In this document: positions 6,871 through 15,149 of the stretch, one piece after another | Position numbering within the stretch: position 1 is the first letter of the stretch | How the letters are laid out: every line of letters starts with the position of its first letter | The notes under the pieces: model-generated | The model's input: only the letters and a program-made list of their open reading frames with translations | Told to the model about the DNA's origin: nothing | Database searches by the model: none | Made by a program: the position numbers and the translations under genes | Source: an uncultured Bacteroidales bacterium | GTDB lineage: Bacteria; Bacteroidota; Bacteroidia; Bacteroidales; WCHB1-69 | Assembly: GCA_900315705.1 (NCBI GenBank) | Contig: ONAB01000004.1 | Location: 1-64,000, forward strand | Length of the DNA stretch: 64,000 nucleotides | Direction of reading: 5' to 3'

Positions 6871-8940
6871 TTATCTATTAATTATCACCGCCGTTCCCCC
6901 GCCCGGGGCCAACTCCACACTCAACTTGCCATCTGCGGGAACAGCCACCGTTTTCTTTTGATAGTCAACGCCTTTGCGGTGGGCGTTGGGACCATCGACG
7001 AACATCGTCACGGTGCCGGAGGTGATGCCCAAGGCCTTGAGGTCGATCTCGACGGTGCGGGCGTTCCAGTCGGTGATGGCGCCGATGTACCAGGTATTGC
7101 CCTTGCGCTTGGCGGAAATCACGTACTCGCCCACCCTGCCGTCCAGGATGCGGGTCTCGTCCCACACGGTGGGCACCTTGGCGATGAACTCCGTGCATTC
7201 GGGTTCCTCCAGGTAGGCGGTCGGGGCGTCGCAGAGCATCGCGAAGGGTGCGTCAAAGATGACGTACTCGGCCAGCTGGCGACAACGCGTACCCTGGCTC
7301 ATCGGCTCGTTCCAACTCGGGAAGTAGCAGCCTTTGGCACCGTTGCGCATCGCGCCCTGGGTGAAGTCCATCGGGCCGGCCAGCATCCGGATGAACGGGA
7401 TGGTGACCTCATACTTCACCATATCCGTCTTGCTGTCCGCCCATTTGCACTGCTCCAACCCGAACACGCCCTCGTAGTTCAGCACATTCGGGTAGGTGCG
7501 ACTCAGTCCCGTGGGCTTGTACGCCCCGTGGAAGTCGATGAAAAGGTGGTATTTAGCAGCCATAGCGGCCATCCGTTCGTAGAAGTTGACCACAATCTGG
7601 TCGTCGCGGTCCATAAAATCGACCTTGAAGCCCTTCACGCCCATCTCGGAGTAGTGCTGGCAGACGCGCTCCATATCCTTGTCTATCGCGGCGTAACCGG
7701 CCCATAGCACGATGCCAACGCCCTTGGAGGCTGCATATTTCACCAGCATCGGGAGGTCGATTTCGGGCACCACCTGGAAGAGGTCGGCCTGCTTGTTCAC
7801 AGCCCAGCCCTCATCGAGAATCACATATTCGATGCCCTTTTCGGCGGCAAAGTCGATGTAGTACTTGTATGTCTCGTTGTTGATGCCGGACTTGAAGTCC
7901 ACGCCCCAGATGTTCCAATTGTTCCACCAGTCCCAGGCCACCTTGCCGGGCTTGATCCAGGAGATGTCCTCCACTTTCGAAGGCTCGGCGAGGAGATAGA
8001 CGAGGTCGTTGTCCGCCAAATCTTTATCCTCCGTGGTGATGGCGATGACGCGCCACGGGAATGTGCGCGTGCCGGCGGTCTTGGCGATGTAGTTCTCGCG
8101 CTCTTTCACCACATACTGCAGGTTGTTGTGCCCGCCCTGTTCCCAGGTTTTCGGCAGCGGTGCGAAATAGCCGATCATCGAGTTGCCCTCGGTATGCTTG
8201 AGGTACATTCCAGGGTAGTCGTGCAGGTCGGCCTCGGTGATGACGGCGAGGCGGGACTTGTAATTTTTCCCGAAATCGCCCGGGAAATAGTCCTGTGCCA
8301 CCAGTAGCGGCAGGAAGGCGAGGCGACCGTCATCCATCTCTTTGAGCGGGATTTGAGTGTAAGTGTTCTCGAACGATGTGCTGTATTGCGGGGAAAAGTC
8401 GCCATCGGTGACGGGTTTGGCATTCACGTAGGGTATTATTGCATTGGTGCCGATGAATCTGCCCGCGCTCATTTCGGGATAACCGTCGGAGAAGTTGAAC
8501 TCCGCGATTTCGTGCGCAATCGTGATGGAATCCTTGAAGGCGGTTTCGAAGCGATAGGCCACGCCAGCGTTGTACACGCGGAACACAACGCTATAGCCCG
8601 CTTTGTACTGGAGATACAGCTCGTTATACTGTTCGTGGATGGAGTCCTTGCGGTACAGCGGGGAGGGCACCATACGGTCCACGCTCCGGCGGCCGCCTTT
8701 GCGCAGGGAGCGGATAGGCTCGCGCCCCAGCAACGTGCCGTTGCCGAGCTCCATCCCAATGCTTGACGGCTTCAGGAATTCCCCATTTTCACAGAAGACG
8801 GAATAGCGGATAATCTCGCCACTGAGGTCCACTTTCAATTTCAGCTTCTGGTTCGGCGAGAGGATGGTCTGGGTGGTCTGCGCCTGGACGGCCGCGAAGC
8901 CGGCAAGGAGCAGCAGAAGGGAGAGGAGATGTTTTTTCAT
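6871..8940 (-). CDS. GH97 glycoside hydrolase, retaining (alpha-galactosidase-like) type
   Basis: The start at 8940 (MKKHLLSLLLLLAGFAAVQAQ) gives a standard signal peptide, and a TATCTTTGC promoter lies at 8961-8969; the longer frame from 8964 would cross it. The mature enzyme has the GH97 N-terminal beta-sandwich, the catalytic barrel (KVAWDWWNNWNIWGVDF, YVILDEGWA, GFKVDFMDRDDQ, IDFHGAYKPTGLSRTYPN) and a C-terminal Greek-key domain. Two classes of GH97 are known. SusB-type enzymes invert and use Glu as base; the BtGH97b type retains and uses an Asp nucleophile. The KVDFMDRDDQ sequence places Asp at that position (residue 441 in this numbering), so a retaining alpha-galactosidase is the better guess. 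That fits the nearby galM and galK. Confidence 0.9.
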   Translation of the reverse strand: MKKHLLSLLLLLAGFAAVQAQTTQTILSPNQKLKLKVDLSGEIIRYSVFCENGEFLKPSSIGMELGNGTLLGREPIRSLRKGGRRSVDRMVPSPLYRKDSIHEQYNELYLQYKAGYSVVFRVYNAGVAYRFETAFKDSITIAHEIAEFNFSDGYPEMSAGRFIGTNAIIPYVNAKPVTDGDFSPQYSTSFENTYTQIPLKEMDDGRLAFLPLLVAQDYFPGDFGKNYKSRLAVITEADLHDYPGMYLKHTEGNSMIGYFAPLPKTWEQGGHNNLQYVVKERENYIAKTAGTRTFPWRVIAITTEDKDLADNDLVYLLAEPSKVEDISWIKPGKVAWDWWNNWNIWGVDFKSGINNETYKYYIDFAAEKGIEYVILDEGWAVNKQADLFQVVPEIDLPMLVKYAASKGVGIVLWAGYAAIDKDMERVCQHYSEMGVKGFKVDFMDRDDQIVVNFYERMAAMAAKYHLFIDFHGAYKPTGLSRTYPNVLNYEGVFGLEQCKWADSKTDMVKYEVTIPFIRMLAGPMDFTQGAMRNGAKGCYFPSWNEPMSQGTRCRQLAEYVIFDAPFAMLCDAPTAYLEEPECTEFIAKVPTVWDETRILDGRVGEYVISAKRKGNTWYIGAITDWNARTVEIDLKALGITSGTVTMFVDGPNAHRKGVDYQKKTVAVPADGKLSVELAPGGGTAVIINR

Positions 8941-8960
8941 AGCGGGTGAGGTTTGAGGGT

Positions 8961-8969
8961 GCAAAGATA
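8961..8969 (-). promoter_or_regulatory. -7 promoter element for the GH97 gene
   Basis: TATCTTTGC on the reverse strand, 20 bases ahead of the ATG at 8940; it settles which start codon is used. Confidence 0.65.
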
Positions 8970-8989
8970 TGATTTTTTGAGTTCAACAC

Positions 8990-9298
8990 TTATGAGCGGT
9001 CCCTTAATCCAACAGCAATTCTCTCGCACCAAATCGCATCCAAATTATAATGCGTAATCCGTCTGGACACTTTCCTACTCCCTTCCAAACGAACTACCGA
9101 GATTTCCTCGGTAGTTGCGTCCGGTTCAATTTCCCCTTCAGCATATAAGTTTTTTAAGTGAAGTCCGATATTATCTGGTGAACATCCAAAGAGCAAGGCC
9201 ATTTGTGCCTGCGTCAGCCACACTGTCTCTTCCCCCATACGAACCTCCAGCCTAATGCTTTCATCCGGCTGGTACATGATGATTTCACCTTGATTCAT
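8990..9298 (-). pseudogene. Truncated RhuM-family gene fragment
   Basis: The first 89 or so residues follow the RhuM (virulence protein) pattern closely: MYQPDESIRLEVRMGEETVW, WLTQAQMALLFGCSPDNIGLH, and RRITHYNLDAI. In intact RhuM proteins, of about 330 residues, YNLDAI is followed by ISVGYRVNS and a long C-terminal part. Here the frame runs into WCERIAVGLRDRS and stops after 102 residues. The break is therefore a deletion junction and the fragment is probably non-functional. It still has a promoter upstream at 9498-9506. RhuM genes are often found near restriction-modification loci, and one lies immediately rightward. Confidence 0.7.
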
Positions 9299-9326
9299 AA
9301 GATCTTGTTTTTAATTGTTCTTTTTT

Positions 9327-9473
9327 TATTCTATTCCAATTTTATACATACCGAATTGTGATTTGAAGTACATCTTTAAAACGTGTACCGCCTGACCAGT
9401 ATAGTTGAATTTCCTTCTTCATCGTATTCTCGTCTTTTCCTATGGAGGTTGAATTAATGTATGTTTTCATCAT
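9327..9473 (-). CDS. Small ORF of 48 codons upstream of the rhuM fragment
   Basis: A frame beginning ATGATG at 9473 reads MMKTYINSTSIGKDENTMKK and continues through EIQLYWSGGTRFKDVLQ to a TAA at 9327. It lies 25-33 bases downstream of a leftward TATCTTTGC element and 28 bases ahead of the rhuM fragment, so it would be the first cistron of that transcript. No family is recognised. It could be a real small protein or the leftover of a longer gene. Confidence 0.35.
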
Positions 9474-9497
9474 AAAATATAATTGTTTAAATTCGCC

Positions 9498-9506
9498 GCA
9501 AAGATA
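9498..9506 (-). promoter_or_regulatory. Leftward -7 promoter element
   Basis: The reverse strand reads TATCTTTGC, followed by an A/T-rich leader, 25 bases ahead of the small ORF at 9473. It faces away from the promoters of the defence operon. Confidence 0.55.
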
Positions 9507-9582
9507 ATAAATGTTTTAATACGCTGATTTTCAATATATTATTAAGAATTAATTGTTAAAATTAAAGATTGTGAAAAATACT

Positions 9583-9591
9583 TATCTTTGC
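9583..9591 (+). promoter_or_regulatory. Distal -7 promoter element of the defence operon
   Basis: TATCTTTGC is followed immediately by a GC-rich stretch (9592-9641) that contains a GTCCG...CGGAC hairpin. A transcript from here would carry a leader of about 140 bases before the helicase start. Confidence 0.5.
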
Positions 9592-9682
9592 GCCGTTGTC
9601 CGCACCGATGCCCCGGACGGGCGGAAGGCGGGCGGCGAAACAAATGTATTCATTACAAAATTTTTTGGATGTTTATTTTGCT

Positions 9683-9691
9683 TATTTTTGC
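9683..9691 (+). promoter_or_regulatory. Proximal -7 promoter element of the defence operon
   Basis: TATTTTTGC ends 42 bases ahead of the helicase ATG at 9734, with a TTTTTTGG sequence 17 to 24 bases further upstream that could serve as the -33 region. It is the better placed of the two candidates. Confidence 0.6.
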
Positions 9692-9733
9692 ACCTGCAAA
9701 TTAAAGATTAGAAATTTGAAAAGATTCGGTTGA

Positions 9734-12646
9734 ATGAATGACATCACCCCATATCACGCGAAGTACTTTGCCCATTATCTGACAAGGAGACTGCCTGCCA
9801 ATAATCTGGACAAGTTGACGGCCTCGTTGCATGACGCACAGGTGGACTTGACTCCACATCAGATTGATGCAGCATTGTTTGCGTTCAAGTCGCCGTTGTC
9901 GAATGGGGCGATTTTGGCAGATGAAGTGGGTCTCGGCAAAACCATTGAGGCGGGTATCATTCTTTCACAGCACTGGGCGGAACACAAACGCCGTCTGCTG
10001 ATTATTTGCCCTGCCAACTTGCGCAAACAGTGGTCGGCTGAATTGATGGAGAAGTTTTTCATCCCTTCGTGCATCCTCGAAACCAAAAGTTTCAATGAGG
10101 AAATCGAACGAGGGAATATGAATCCCTTCAACAGAAAGGAAATCATCATCTGTTCGTATCAGTTTGCCAAGGCGAAGGCTCCGTATCTGCACCACACTGC
10201 ATGGGATTTGGTGGTCATTGATGAGGCACATCGGCTTCGTAACGTTTACAAACCCAATAACAGAATTGCCAACGCCATTAAAAACGCTCTTCTGAAACGT
10301 AAAAAGATACTTTTAACGGCGACTCCACTGCAGAACTCAATCTTGGAGCTGTACGGTCTGGTGTCCATTATCGACGATTTTGTTTTTGGGGACCTGAAAA
10401 GTTTCAAAAGTCAGTTCAGCAAGATATTAACCGAAAACGATTACCAGTTGCTGCGAAACCGTTTGCAGCCAGTCTGCAAGAGGACTTTGCGCCGTCAGGT
10501 ACTGGAATACATCAAATACACCAAGCGCATTGCCATTTGCGAAGAATATTATCCGTCAGATAACGAGCAGAAACTTTATGAACTGGTGTCGTCCTATCTG
10601 CAACGCCCAAAACTGTATGCCTTGCCCAACAGCCAGCGCCAACTGATGACAATGGTGCTTCGCAAATTGTTGGCTTCGTCAACATACGCCATTTATGGGA
10701 CGTTTACAGGTTTGATAAATCGATTGGAAAATATTCTTCGCCAACAGGATATTACGGCTGAATCAGAAGAACTATCGGCTGATTTTTGTGTTGATCACGA
10801 CGGCCTTGACAACAATCTCGAATATTGGTTGCGCGATGAGGAAGAAGAAATGACATCGATGGTGTCCGAACCGACGTACGATGAATTACTTCATCAATTC
10901 GAGATTGAGAACATCCAAAATGAGCTTTCCGAATTACGGGAGTTTCAGGCACTTGCTGCAAAGATTCGCAAAAACAGCAAAGCCGAGCATCTATTTGTCG
11001 CACTGAACAAGGGTTTCGAGGAGTTGGAGAGGTTGGGTGCTAATAAAAAAGCCCTGCTTTTCACCGAATCAAGGCGGACACAAGATTTTTTGTTTGAGCT
11101 GTTGGAGAAAAATGGTTACCAAGGGAAAGTCGTTCTGTTTAACGGTTCCAATAGTGACAAGCAGTCGACAGCCATTTACAAGGCATGGTTGGAAAAATAC
11201 AAGGGCAGCAGCAAGATAACAGGTTCTGCCACTGCCGACAGACGAGCTGCCATTGTGGAGCATTTTCGCGACAACGCCACCATCATGATTGCAACTGAAG
11301 CTGCTGCCGAAGGCATCAACCTTCAATTCTGTTCCTTAGTAGTGAACTATGACATGCCTTGGAATCCGCAACGCATCGAGCAGCGTATCGGGCGTTGCCA
11401 CCGTTACGGACAAAAGCACGATGTGGTGGTCATCAATTTCCTCAACAAGCGCAATGCCGCCGATGTGCGCGTGTATGAACTGCTTGACGAAAAGTTTAAG
11501 TTGTTTAGCGGGGTGTTTGGAGCGAGCGACGAAGTGTTGGGCAGCATTGGCAACGGCGTGGATTTTGAGAAACGAATCTCACAGATTTATAACGAATGTC
11601 GTACAACAGAAGAGATTGAAAAGGCGTTTGACCAACTTCAGGAAGAACTTCGTGCTGAAATCTCTGACAAGATGCTGAAAGCCCGTTCCGCCTTGCTTGA
11701 GAACTTCGACGAATCTGTGAGTGAGAAGCTGAAATTGCATCTTGCCCAAAGTATTTCAAATCTCAGTCTTTTTGAAAAACGTCTGTGGGATTTGACCCGC
11801 TATGCTTTGAGTGGACAAGCCTCGTTTGATGAGGAGACGCATTCGTTTGTCATGGGCGACGGGGAATCCTATTGCATGGTGGTTCCTAAAGAGGGCGAGA
11901 AGAAAAGCGATGTCACGCTTCCCGACCATGCGCAGATTTACCGTGCAGGACATCCTTTGGCGCAAAAGATTTTGAACGATTGCAGACAGTTAACGTTGCC
12001 GTCGCATGAAGTGGTTTTCGACTATACGAACACGCCTGTCAAGGTGGCGTTGCTTGAGCAGCAGATTGGAAATTCGGGATGGATGCGGGTGGACAAATAC
12101 ACCATCGAGGCCTCGGAACCGGAGGATTATATGCTCATTTCTTGTTTTAATGACAATGGCGACCAAATACCCTCGGAAGTGGCCGAAAGGATGTTCTCGC
12201 TCCATTCGCAGGAAGGAAAACGTGTCTTGATGGGCGACGATATTGCCGCCGTTATCGAACGCGACCTGCAACAGCAAAAGGAAGAGGCCCGAAACGAGAA
12301 CGAAGAGCGCAACCGCCAGTTTTTTGACACGGAAATTGAAAAGCTTAACCATTGGGCCGACGATGTCAAGTTAGGCTTGGAACGTGAGATCAGCGACCTT
12401 GACGCGGAAATCAAACTTCGCAAGTCGGAGGCGCGGAAAACGAGCCGCTTGGAAGAAAAGGTGTCGGCACAACGATTGGTGAAAGACCTCGAAAAGCGCC
12501 GCAGCGAGAAACGCCGCAATCTGTTTGACGCACAGGATGAAATCGACGCGCAAAAAGACAAACTTTTCGACGAAGTGGAAAAGACCCTGATGCAGAAAGG
12601 TATCAAGGAGGAAACATTGTTTAATTTAAGATGGAGGATCGTGTAA
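9734..12646 (+). CDS. SNF2-family helicase of a defence operon
   Basis: The 970-residue protein is a superfamily 2 SNF2-type translocase. The motifs are present in order: Walker A in ILADEVGLGKTIEAG (about residue 60), LLIICPANLRKQW, the DEAH box VVIDEAHRLRN, LLTATPLQNS, then after a helical insert IATEAAAEGINLQFC and the arginine-finger motif RIEQRIGRCHRYGQ. The last 150 residues are a charged coiled coil. No nuclease motif is visible. This type of helicase is known from DISARM (DrmD), Hma and type III-like restriction clusters, where it is thought to move along invading DNA. It is the first gene of a six-gene operon; its stop codon overlaps the next start (TAATG). Confidence 0.9.
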   Translation: MNDITPYHAKYFAHYLTRRLPANNLDKLTASLHDAQVDLTPHQIDAALFAFKSPLSNGAILADEVGLGKTIEAGIILSQHWAEHKRRLLIICPANLRKQWSAELMEKFFIPSCILETKSFNEEIERGNMNPFNRKEIIICSYQFAKAKAPYLHHTAWDLVVIDEAHRLRNVYKPNNRIANAIKNALLKRKKILLTATPLQNSILELYGLVSIIDDFVFGDLKSFKSQFSKILTENDYQLLRNRLQPVCKRTLRRQVLEYIKYTKRIAICEEYYPSDNEQKLYELVSSYLQRPKLYALPNSQRQLMTMVLRKLLASSTYAIYGTFTGLINRLENILRQQDITAESEELSADFCVDHDGLDNNLEYWLRDEEEEMTSMVSEPTYDELLHQFEIENIQNELSELREFQALAAKIRKNSKAEHLFVALNKGFEELERLGANKKALLFTESRRTQDFLFELLEKNGYQGKVVLFNGSNSDKQSTAIYKAWLEKYKGSSKITGSATADRRAAIVEHFRDNATIMIATEAAAEGINLQFCSLVVNYDMPWNPQRIEQRIGRCHRYGQKHDVVVINFLNKRNAADVRVYELLDEKFKLFSGVFGASDEVLGSIGNGVDFEKRISQIYNECRTTEEIEKAFDQLQEELRAEISDKMLKARSALLENFDESVSEKLKLHLAQSISNLSLFEKRLWDLTRYALSGQASFDEETHSFVMGDGESYCMVVPKEGEKKSDVTLPDHAQIYRAGHPLAQKILNDCRQLTLPSHEVVFDYTNTPVKVALLEQQIGNSGWMRVDKYTIEASEPEDYMLISCFNDNGDQIPSEVAERMFSLHSQEGKRVLMGDDIAAVIERDLQQQKEEARNENEERNRQFFDTEIEKLNHWADDVKLGLEREISDLDAEIKLRKSEARKTSRLEEKVSAQRLVKDLEKRRSEKRRNLFDAQDEIDAQKDKLFDEVEKTLMQKGIKEETLFNLRWRIV

Positions 12647-13473
12647 TGATATTAGAAGAATTTGTATTTGATGTGCCATTGTATCAAAAAATTGATGCAA
12701 CAAATGGATATAACGATATTGTTGAACTGCTTCGGGCAAGATCCCCTCAATCGACTATAGATGGTTATAATCCAATACGAAAAAAAGAATCTACTTTTTG
12801 TTTGGCAAAGGGATTAGGAGAATATAGGGGCTTTCATTCTGGAGTTGTAACATCCTTTATCAGTTATAAGAATTCCCTAATGAACGAGGTGGGTGTAAAG
12901 ACTTTGGATTTTATTTGTCAACGCTATGAAGATAAGCTGACGATAGCAGTTTTCCATGATCCAAACAACTCAATATTAATTAAAGTTGGGCAATATCCTT
13001 CTGTCGCAGACATTCATATCGGGCAAGTGAAGCAATATGACAAAGTGTTGGAAAAACCGATTTTGAAAGAGTTCACAAAAGCCATCGGTCTTGCCGCAAA
13101 TGGAGTTGGAATAGGTTCGTTTGTGTATTTAAGAAGAATATTTGAGAATCTAATATATGAAGTATATGAAGTGCTCGAAGAGGAAAAAGACCTAATAGAT
13201 ATAGAAGCATTCAAAACCCAGAGAATGGACGAGAAAATTGACACTCTCAAAAACTATCTTCCACCTTTTATTGTAGAAAACAAACAAATCTATGGGATTT
13301 TGAGCAAAGGAATTCATGAACTGGAAGAAGAAGAATGTTTGGCTTACTTTGATTGTATGCGAAATAGCATAGAATTAATACTAAACGAACGATTAGTGCA
13401 GTTTGAAAAAAAGAAAAAAGAAGAACAGGTTAAGAAAAGTATTCAAGAGATTGCATCAAAAATAAAGAAATAA
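12646..13473 (+). CDS. Unnamed helical protein of the defence operon, possibly HEPN-like
   Basis: The ATG at 12646 is chosen over 12631 because GGAGG at 12633-12637 stands eight bases ahead of it and it overlaps the helicase stop. The 275-residue product has an N-terminal mixed alpha/beta part (about 1-125, with IKVGQYPSVADI) and an all-helical C-terminal part. The latter has the striking sequence AIGLAANGVGIGSFVYLRRI, followed by FENLIYEVYEVLEEE, and later GILSKGIHELEEEECLAYFD. A lysine-rich coiled tail ends the protein. The GxGSFVYLRRIFE motif recurs in unannotated proteins I have seen, but I know no named family. The R..FE and SKGIHEL pieces recall HEPN/DUF4145 folds; that is inference. 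Its coding sequence is visibly more AT-rich than the helicase gene. Confidence 0.7.
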   Translation: MILEEFVFDVPLYQKIDATNGYNDIVELLRARSPQSTIDGYNPIRKKESTFCLAKGLGEYRGFHSGVVTSFISYKNSLMNEVGVKTLDFICQRYEDKLTIAVFHDPNNSILIKVGQYPSVADIHIGQVKQYDKVLEKPILKEFTKAIGLAANGVGIGSFVYLRRIFENLIYEVYEVLEEEKDLIDIEAFKTQRMDEKIDTLKNYLPPFIVENKQIYGILSKGIHELEEEECLAYFDCMRNSIELILNERLVQFEKKKKEEQVKKSIQEIASKIKK

Positions 13474-13475
13474 CT

Positions 13476-15125
13476 ATGCCCCAAAGTAAATTACAAAAAT
13501 TAGAACTGACTTGGATTGGCAAGGACGATGCGCGCGAAGCCATAGAGCCGCGTATCTTGATTGAAGATCCTAAATACAGTTACGGCGACACAGAGAGCGG
13601 TAATATACTCATACACGGTGACAACTTGCTGGCATTGAAGGCTTTGGAACAGCAATACTCCAATTCAATCAAGTGCATTTATATTGATCCGCCTTATAAT
13701 ACGGGTGCCGCTTTTGAGCATTATGATGATGGGGTAGAACATTCTATTTGGTTGTCCTTAATGCGAGAAAGACTGGAAATCATCCATCACCTATTGGATA
13801 AAACAAACGGCTCTTTGTGGATTTCGCTTGATGACAACGAACAAGCCTATTGCAAAGTGCTTTGCGATGAGATTTTTGGAAGGAAAAATTTTGTTGCTAA
13901 TGTGATTTGGGAGAAAAAGTATTCTCCTCAAAATGATGCGAAATGGCTTTCGGATAGTCATGACTTTATTTTGGTGTATGCAAAAAATAAGGAAACATGG
14001 CGTCCGAATTTACTACCTCGTTCAGAGGAAATGAATAGTCGGTACAAGAATTTGGATAATGACCCAAGAGGTCCTTGGAAAACAGCGGATTTTTCAGTAA
14101 GGACATATAATGCTAGTTGTGATTATCCAATCACATTGCCAAGTGGAAGAATAGTCACTCCACCAGAAAGTAGGGCTTGGGTGTCAAGTAAAGAGCGTTT
14201 TGCAGAGTTAGTTGCAGACAATAGGATTTGGTTTGGTAAAGATGGAAACAGTGTTCCTGCGGTTAAGAAATTTTTGTCAGAGGTCAAACAAGGAATGACC
14301 GCAATGACCATTTGGAAATATACTGAGGTGGGTCACAATCAAGATGCGAAAAAGGAAGTGAAAGCCTTTAATATTGATGATGTATTTGAAACTCCAAAAC
14401 CAGAACGCCTTATAGAGCGTGTCCTCACACTGGGTAGCAACCCCGGCGACCTCGTTCTTGACAGTTTCCTTGGTTCGGGCACAACGGCGGCCGTGGCCCA
14501 AAAGATGGGAAGAAGATACATCGGCATAGAGTTGGGCAACCACGCCTACACCCACTGCTATCCCCGTCTGAAGATGGTTACCGACGGTACCGATCAAGGC
14601 GGCATCAGCAAGGTGCAAAACTGGAAAGGCGGCAGCGGCTTCAAGTTCTATGAGTTGGCCCCAAGCCTGTTGAAAGAGGACAAGTTCGGCAACCTCGTCA
14701 TCAACAAGGAATATAACGCCGACATGCTCGCCGCAGCCATGGCCAAGCAGGAAGGCTACACCTACCAGCCCGATACGTCCCTCTACTGGAAACAGGGCCG
14801 CAGTTCGGAGCACGACTACATCTACACCACCACACAATTTCTCACCGTCGAAAGCATCGATGCCATCAGTGAGACCATGCAGGAGGGCGAAAGCCTCCTC
14901 ATCTGTTGCACCGCTTTCCAAAAAGAGTGCGCCACCCACGCCAAGAATATCACTGTGAAGAAAATCCCACAAATGCTTCTTGGCCGCTGCGAGTTTAACA
15001 AAGACGACTACTCTCTCAACATCATTGACATGCCCCAATTAGATGACAAATCTGAAGAGGACTTCGTGGAAGAAACCCCAGTCGTCGAAAAAGAGAATAA
15101 AGAGATACAGACTTCGTTATTTTGA
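13476..15125 (+). CDS. Type III-like (beta class) DNA adenine methyltransferase, Mod
   Basis: The catalytic motif IYIDPPYNTG is at residues 68-77 and the AdoMet-binding motif DSFLGSGTT follows at about 329-337, the motif IV-first order of beta-class N6-adenine methyltransferases such as type III Mod. The region between (about 130-315) should contain the target recognition domain. Its DNA is AT-rich: the 60 bases from 13921 hold 22 G/C, while the 60 from 14761 hold 36. The change falls near 14410. The C-terminus is acidic and ends EIQTSLF, a match to the QxxLF sliding-clamp-binding motif. The gene begins two bases after its upstream neighbour and would provide self-DNA protection for the Res protein encoded further downstream. 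Confidence 0.92.
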   Translation: MPQSKLQKLELTWIGKDDAREAIEPRILIEDPKYSYGDTESGNILIHGDNLLALKALEQQYSNSIKCIYIDPPYNTGAAFEHYDDGVEHSIWLSLMRERLEIIHHLLDKTNGSLWISLDDNEQAYCKVLCDEIFGRKNFVANVIWEKKYSPQNDAKWLSDSHDFILVYAKNKETWRPNLLPRSEEMNSRYKNLDNDPRGPWKTADFSVRTYNASCDYPITLPSGRIVTPPESRAWVSSKERFAELVADNRIWFGKDGNSVPAVKKFLSEVKQGMTAMTIWKYTEVGHNQDAKKEVKAFNIDDVFETPKPERLIERVLTLGSNPGDLVLDSFLGSGTTAAVAQKMGRRYIGIELGNHAYTHCYPRLKMVTDGTDQGGISKVQNWKGGSGFKFYELAPSLLKEDKFGNLVINKEYNADMLAAAMAKQEGYTYQPDTSLYWKQGRSSEHDYIYTTTQFLTVESIDAISETMQEGESLLICCTAFQKECATHAKNITVKKIPQMLLGRCEFNKDDYSLNIIDMPQLDDKSEEDFVEETPVVEKENKEIQTSLF

Positions 15126-15149
15126 GTAATAAACAAATAAAACATAGCT

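Noticed and set aside
6871..8940. SusB-like alpha-glucosidase
   Set aside because: The inverting-type Glu base region is missing and the Asp-containing KVDFMDRDDQ of retaining GH97 enzymes is present; there are also no SusC/SusD genes nearby.
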